NCBI GenBank assembly: GCA_964636985.1
Contig: CAZWSX010000078.1
Span: 1 to 8,407, forward strand
Reading direction: 5' to 3'
Length of the DNA stretch: 8,407 nt
Origin: CAZWSX01 sp964636985
Lineage (GTDB): Bacteria > Planctomycetota > Planctomycetia > Pirellulales > Pirellulaceae
Shown in pieces: positions 6,124 through 8,407 of this stretch. The notes below the pieces were generated by a model, which was given only the letters and a program-made list of their open reading frames with translations, was not told the origin of the DNA and did not search any database. Numbering within the stretch: the stretch's first letter is position 1; every line of letters starts with the position of its first letter. Made by a program: the position numbers and the translations under genes.

Positions 6124-6926
6124 GCACCAGCCCTCCTAAGCCACGTTTCCGGCACCCGCAGGTGCCAGCGTGAGACAAGCCGGGGGCAAGCAATTGCCGG
6201 GTCGAGCTTGGCATTCCCGGCGGTCAGGTTATGACGCGCGGCGTCGGCGAGTTTGCCGATGCCATGCCGTTCGGCTAGGAAGCCAAGACGTTTGAAGATC
6301 GCGCCGTTGCCATGCCGGGTCGCATAGGAAAGTAGCCGCTCCGGTTCATAATCCGCTCTCTTGACGTATTCAGTGAAGCAGTCATCCACATGCTGGATGC
6401 CTCCACCCGTTGCCGGATCGTCAAGCATGTCGATGATGGTTCGATGAACATCAGAGACCAGAACGCGGGTATGGTCCCGCCAGACGGACTTGGTCCCAAA
6501 GATCAGGTCGTCCTTGGTATGCTTGAGGGTAAAAGCGGCACCTTGCTGTTCAACGGTTTTCGTACGCAAAGGTCTGGCCGAAAAAACGAAGATGTCCCTG
6601 AAAATCTGCTCTGTCAGGTCCCAATGTTCGGCTGCTGTCCTTCCACCGACATAGCAGGGCGAAAAGAGGGTTGGGATGAGGACCCATGGGTCTTTCAGCA
6701 CCTGGCCTGAGTCGAGCAAGTCCAATTGGACCGGGACATAGGCACCCGGCCCGACACGGCGCATCCAGCCTTGCGCGACCCATCGCGACAGGAGCTTTGA
6801 CGCTTGCATCCTGTCGATCTGAAGGGCTCGCGCGGCATCGTCGAGGCGGATTACGTCTCCCGCTTCCCGCAGCACTGCGGCAAGCCTCATACGGCCCTTT
6901 GTCAGGTTATCTTGCGACTCAGTCAT
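6120..6926 (-). CDS. abiEi: AbiEi-type antitoxin and autoregulator (268 aa)
   Basis: This is the antitoxin half of the AbiE pair. AbiEi proteins neutralise AbiEii without a stable complex, and their N-terminal winged helix represses the operon. Residues about 10-65 form the winged helix-turn-helix (LAAVLREAGDVIRLDDAARA, ASKLLSRWVAQGWMRRVGPG, AYVPV). The C-terminal domain has the family pattern YVGGRTAAEHWDL (about 92-104) and VSDVHRTIIDMLDDP followed by GGGIQHV. The length agrees with the family. The ATG at 6926 has AAGG nine to twelve bases upstream, in a TA-rich leader. A perfect -10 TATAAT (7015 to 7010) and a palindrome over the -35 region (7025-7043) lie upstream. The stop overlaps the abiEii start by ATGA, so antitoxin and toxin are co-translated. 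Confidence 0.88.
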   Translation of the reverse strand: MTESQDNLTKGRMRLAAVLREAGDVIRLDDAARALQIDRMQASKLLSRWVAQGWMRRVGPGAYVPVQLDLLDSGQVLKDPWVLIPTLFSPCYVGGRTAAEHWDLTEQIFRDIFVFSARPLRTKTVEQQGAAFTLKHTKDDLIFGTKSVWRDHTRVLVSDVHRTIIDMLDDPATGGGIQHVDDCFTEYVKRADYEPERLLSYATRHGNGAIFKRLGFLAERHGIGKLADAARHNLTAGNAKLDPAIACPRLVSRWHLRVPETWLRRAGA

Positions 6927-7009
6927 GTATATAACCTTAGCAGATATTCTCGAAAAATGCGAATTCCTGCTACGTTACTATATCTATACTGCAAATGCAT
7001 AAATTCTCG

Positions 7010-7043
7010 ATTATACGGAATTTTTGCACTTAAAGTGCACTTT
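7010..7043 (-). promoter_or_regulatory. abiE promoter with palindromic operator
   Basis: The minus strand carries a consensus -10 TATAAT (7015 to 7010), about 84 nt before the abiEi ATG. There is no good -35 box at 16-18 nt; that place holds a perfect 15-bp palindrome TGCACTTAAAGTGCA (7025-7039), which overlaps a 12-bp palindrome AAAGTGCACTTT (7032-7043), so TGCACTT recurs at an 11-bp step (7025 and 7036), one helical turn. This is a sensible operator for the AbiEi winged helix. The octamer ATTCTCGA also occurs twice in the leader region (6946-6953 and 7003-7010). Confidence 0.6.
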
Positions 7044-7076
7044 TGCGCCCGCGCCCGCCGTTGTGCGGGCGCAAAA
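7041..7076. repeat. GC-rich 12-bp palindrome between the ardC and abiE operons
   Basis: TTTTGCGCCCGC (7041-7052) and GCGGGCGCAAAA (7065-7076) are perfect arms around a 12-nt loop. It begins 11 nt after the stop of the 87-residue gene and may end the ardC transcript. On both strands the T run is on the 5' side of the stem and the A run on the 3' side, the reverse of an intrinsic terminator, so a protein-binding or processing role is also possible. Confidence 0.5.
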
Positions 7077-7087
7077 TTCTGCACTGT

Positions 7088-7351
7088 TCAAAACAGGCTG
7101 AGCTGTGCGCCGCTCCAGCCCATACGTTTGGCCTCAGCCTCAAGCCAATCGGTCGCGAAGGCGACGGCTCCACCATAGGCCATGACACTGCCCACTGGCA
7201 TGAAATGCGACCGGTAGCCTGTCTCGGTGACGGGGAGCGGCACGCGTCCTTCCGTCTCAAGCTCGATGTGGTCGGCCACGTTTAGCCAGTTCGGCTTGAA
7301 GGTGATGGTCAGCGCAATGCCGCGCCATGTGATCTTGTGCTGTTCGTTCAT
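7088..7351 (-). CDS. Small ardC-linked plasmid protein ending in a clamp-type QLSLF motif (87 aa)
   Basis: I recognise the type as a small unknown protein that often accompanies ardC on alphaproteobacterial plasmids, but no function is known to me. It begins ITWRGIALTITFKPNWLN (7-24), a beta-rich stretch, continues with LPVTETGYRSHFMPVGSV (39-56), and ends in an alanine-rich helix, TDWLEAEAKRMGW, followed by SGAQLSLF. The last five residues (83-87) match the consensus pentapeptide QL[SD]LF used by many proteins to bind the DnaN sliding clamp, and they are free at the C-terminus. GGGAGG lies 8 nt before the ATG. The gene starts 33 nt after the ardC stop, so the two are probably one transcript, with a hairpin around the ardC stop between them. 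Confidence 0.78.
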   Translation of the reverse strand: MNEQHKITWRGIALTITFKPNWLNVADHIELETEGRVPLPVTETGYRSHFMPVGSVMAYGGAVAFATDWLEAEAKRMGWSGAQLSLF

Positions 7352-7375
7352 GATGCATGCCTCCCTTTGAGGGGA

Positions 7376-7397
7376 AGTCGCCGCTTACGCGGCGACT
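7376..7397 (-). repeat. Hairpin with the ardC stop codon in its loop
   Basis: Perfect 9-bp arms AGTCGCCGC (7376-7384) and GCGGCGACT (7389-7397) enclose a 4-nt loop. On the mRNA the loop reads GTAA, whose TAA is the ardC stop. No T run follows, so it is not an ordinary terminator; it may protect the mRNA or modulate coupling to the downstream gene. Confidence 0.5.
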
Positions 7398-8287
7398 CCT
7401 TCTTGGCTTTCGGGTTGCTGCTGGAAACCATGCAGGAAATCGGCGGCACGCTGAGCATGCGCGGCAGCACTGAAAATCGCGCGCTTGTCTTCTTTCAGAA
7501 CCTTAAGCCAGCTCCGAATATAGGCGGCGTGATCCGTGCCGGGCTCGGGGGTCAAAGCCAGATCGGCACACAGGAAGGCTGCGCCAAGCTCGGCGACCAG
7601 CTCTTCCTTTGCATAGCCTTCATCGCCCCATGTCTTGCGCCCGAAGTCGCGGTCAAGCCGCTTGGAGTGTTTCGTCCAATGGGTCAGCTCATGAGCAAGG
7701 GTGGCATAGTAGGCCTCGGGACTGCGGAAGGCCTCGAAGGCTGGCATCTGCACATGATCGGTGCCGCCGCTATAGTGGGCACTGTTCCCGCCATGGCGAA
7801 TGTCGGCACCAGTCGCGGCAAAGAACTTTTCGGCATGGTCGATGCGTTGCGCGGTGTCGATCACGGCCTCGGGCTTGACGGTGTAGTGTTCTGGCAAGCC
7901 TTCGATCTGCTCGACGTTGAACACGGTGTACCCTTTCATGAAGGGGATTTTGCGTTCCTCGTCTTGTCCGTTCTCGCCTTCCTCTGTTCTGGTGATGGTG
8001 TTGGCGTACACGACCAAATGACCGCTTTCGCCTTTTCGCACATGCGCGCCCAGTTCCTGCGCCTGCTTAAACGTCATCCAGAACGGAGACCCATAACCAC
8101 CTTCAACGGCAGCACCCCACAACATCAGGACATTGATGCCGCTGTACGGAAGACCATTGTGACGAAGAGGCCGGACAATCCGCCCTTCCATGTTGCCGCT
8201 GTTCCATGGCTTGAGCCAAGTCAACTGGCCTTGCTCCAGATCGGCGATGATTCTGTTCGTGACCTTCTCATAAATATCTGCTTTCAT
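7385..8287 (-). CDS. ardC: ArdC-like antirestriction protein with zinc metalloprotease domain (300 aa)
   Basis: ArdC proteins bind single-stranded DNA and protect incoming plasmid DNA from restriction enzymes in the recipient. Residues 1-130 form the N-terminal DUF1738-type ssDNA-binding domain: DIYEKVTNRIIADLEQGQLT, WLKPW (24-28), YSGINVLML (48-56), WMTFKQAQELGAHVRKGESG (70-89). The C-terminal half is a zincin-like peptidase with HELTH (199-203: H199, E200, H203) and, about 25 residues later, KEELVAEL (227-234), where E229 or E233 would be the third zinc ligand. The length is normal for the family. AAAGGAAA lies just upstream of the ATG, and a nested hairpin (8302-8337) precedes that. It is the first gene of the leftward group and is followed closely by the 87-residue gene. 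Confidence 0.92.
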   Translation of the reverse strand: MKADIYEKVTNRIIADLEQGQLTWLKPWNSGNMEGRIVRPLRHNGLPYSGINVLMLWGAAVEGGYGSPFWMTFKQAQELGAHVRKGESGHLVVYANTITRTEEGENGQDEERKIPFMKGYTVFNVEQIEGLPEHYTVKPEAVIDTAQRIDHAEKFFAATGADIRHGGNSAHYSGGTDHVQMPAFEAFRSPEAYYATLAHELTHWTKHSKRLDRDFGRKTWGDEGYAKEELVAELGAAFLCADLALTPEPGTDHAAYIRSWLKVLKEDKRAIFSAAAHAQRAADFLHGFQQQPESQEGVAA

Positions 8288-8301
8288 TTGGCATTTCCTT
8301 T

Positions 8302-8376
8302 CCTAGATTGCCGGTTGCGCATGCAACCGGGACTAGGCCCGCGCCAATGAGCGGGGGGACGCGGTCAAGACCCGCG
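8302..8376 (-). promoter_or_regulatory. Run of hairpins in the ardC leader
   Basis: Three inverted repeats follow one another upstream of ardC. The nearest (8302-8337) has outer arms CCTAG/CTAGG and perfect 8-bp inner arms CCGGTTGC/GCAACCGG (8311-8318, 8323-8330) around a 4-nt loop. Next come CCCGC/GCGGG (8338-8342, 8351-8355) and CGCGG/CCGCG (8360-8364, 8372-8376). A TTGACC box lies at 8368 to 8363, with no good -10 behind it. The first hairpin ends exactly 14 nt before the ardC ATG. Such folding could control translation or act as a promoter in single-stranded DNA during conjugation; the latter is a hypothesis. Confidence 0.5.
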
Positions 8377-8407
8377 CGGCCTGAGGGGGATCACCCGGCC
8401 TGCACGA

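Noticed and set aside
5221..6234. Rightward open frames opposite abiEii and abiEi (165 and 156 codons)
   Set aside because: They lie antisense to two well-supported genes with catalytic motifs and ATGA coupling, and show no recognisable domain.
7337..8350. Long rightward open frame (337 codons) opposite ardC
   Set aside because: It is the antisense shadow of ardC, whose HELTH and DUF1738 motifs are unmistakable; the opposite frame shows no family pattern.
1..8407. CRISPR array, tRNA, rRNA, insertion sequence or attachment site
   Set aside because: No regularly spaced repeats, no tRNA/rRNA-like stretch, no transposase and no flanking terminal repeats were seen.

Overview
The window reads as an accessory, mobile segment from a GC-rich proteobacterium, most likely an alphaproteobacterium (for example Rhizobiales, Sphingomonadales or Acetobacteraceae). 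The basis is the kind of relaxase and helicase, the ArdC antirestriction protein and the small plasmid-type proteins; no chromosomal housekeeping gene, rRNA, tRNA or replication gene is present. A mobilizable plasmid or an integrative and mobilizable element fits best. The lineage is an inference from protein-family impressions, not a database search.

Layout. The left part (1-3608) is read rightward and is a mobilization module: an inverted repeat at 69-107 that may belong to oriT or control the operon, a dubious 60-residue ORF, a MobC-like accessory protein, and a 903-residue relaxase-helicase. The three reading frames are chained by ATGA overlaps. A 60-residue unknown protein follows, preceded by a nine-codon GTG mini-ORF that overlaps its start. 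No coupling protein or type IV secretion gene is in the window, so transfer would need help from elsewhere.

The rest (3618-8287) is read leftward, towards the mob operon. From its upstream end it holds ardC (antirestriction), an 87-residue unknown protein ending in a beta-clamp-type QLSLF pentapeptide, the abiEi-abiEii pair (type IV toxin-antitoxin / abortive infection), a zinc-finger reading frame directly after abiEii and in the same frame, a 'MGLDMYA...YDSWW' unknown protein, and an XRE-type antitoxin-like regulator with no toxin beside it.

How it fits together. ArdC would protect incoming DNA from restriction, MobC and the relaxase would process and move it, and AbiE would stabilise the element or defend its host against phage. 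The most interesting points are: (1) AbiEii carries a WYL-like domain and, behind one in-frame TAA, a zinc-finger tail, so it looks like a sensor-fused AbiE toxin whose tail has been cut off; (2) ardC and the distant MGLDMYA gene share the same leader layout, a 36-37 nt hairpin ending exactly 14 nt before ATG with AAAGGAAA in that spacer, which could be a common control element or a single-stranded-DNA promoter; (3) the relaxase joins a VirD2/MobA-like nuclease domain, with no tyrosine before its histidine triad, to a TraA-type helicase; (4) the 87-residue protein ends in QLSLF; (5) clear palindromic operators sit at the abiE promoter and upstream of the XRE gene.
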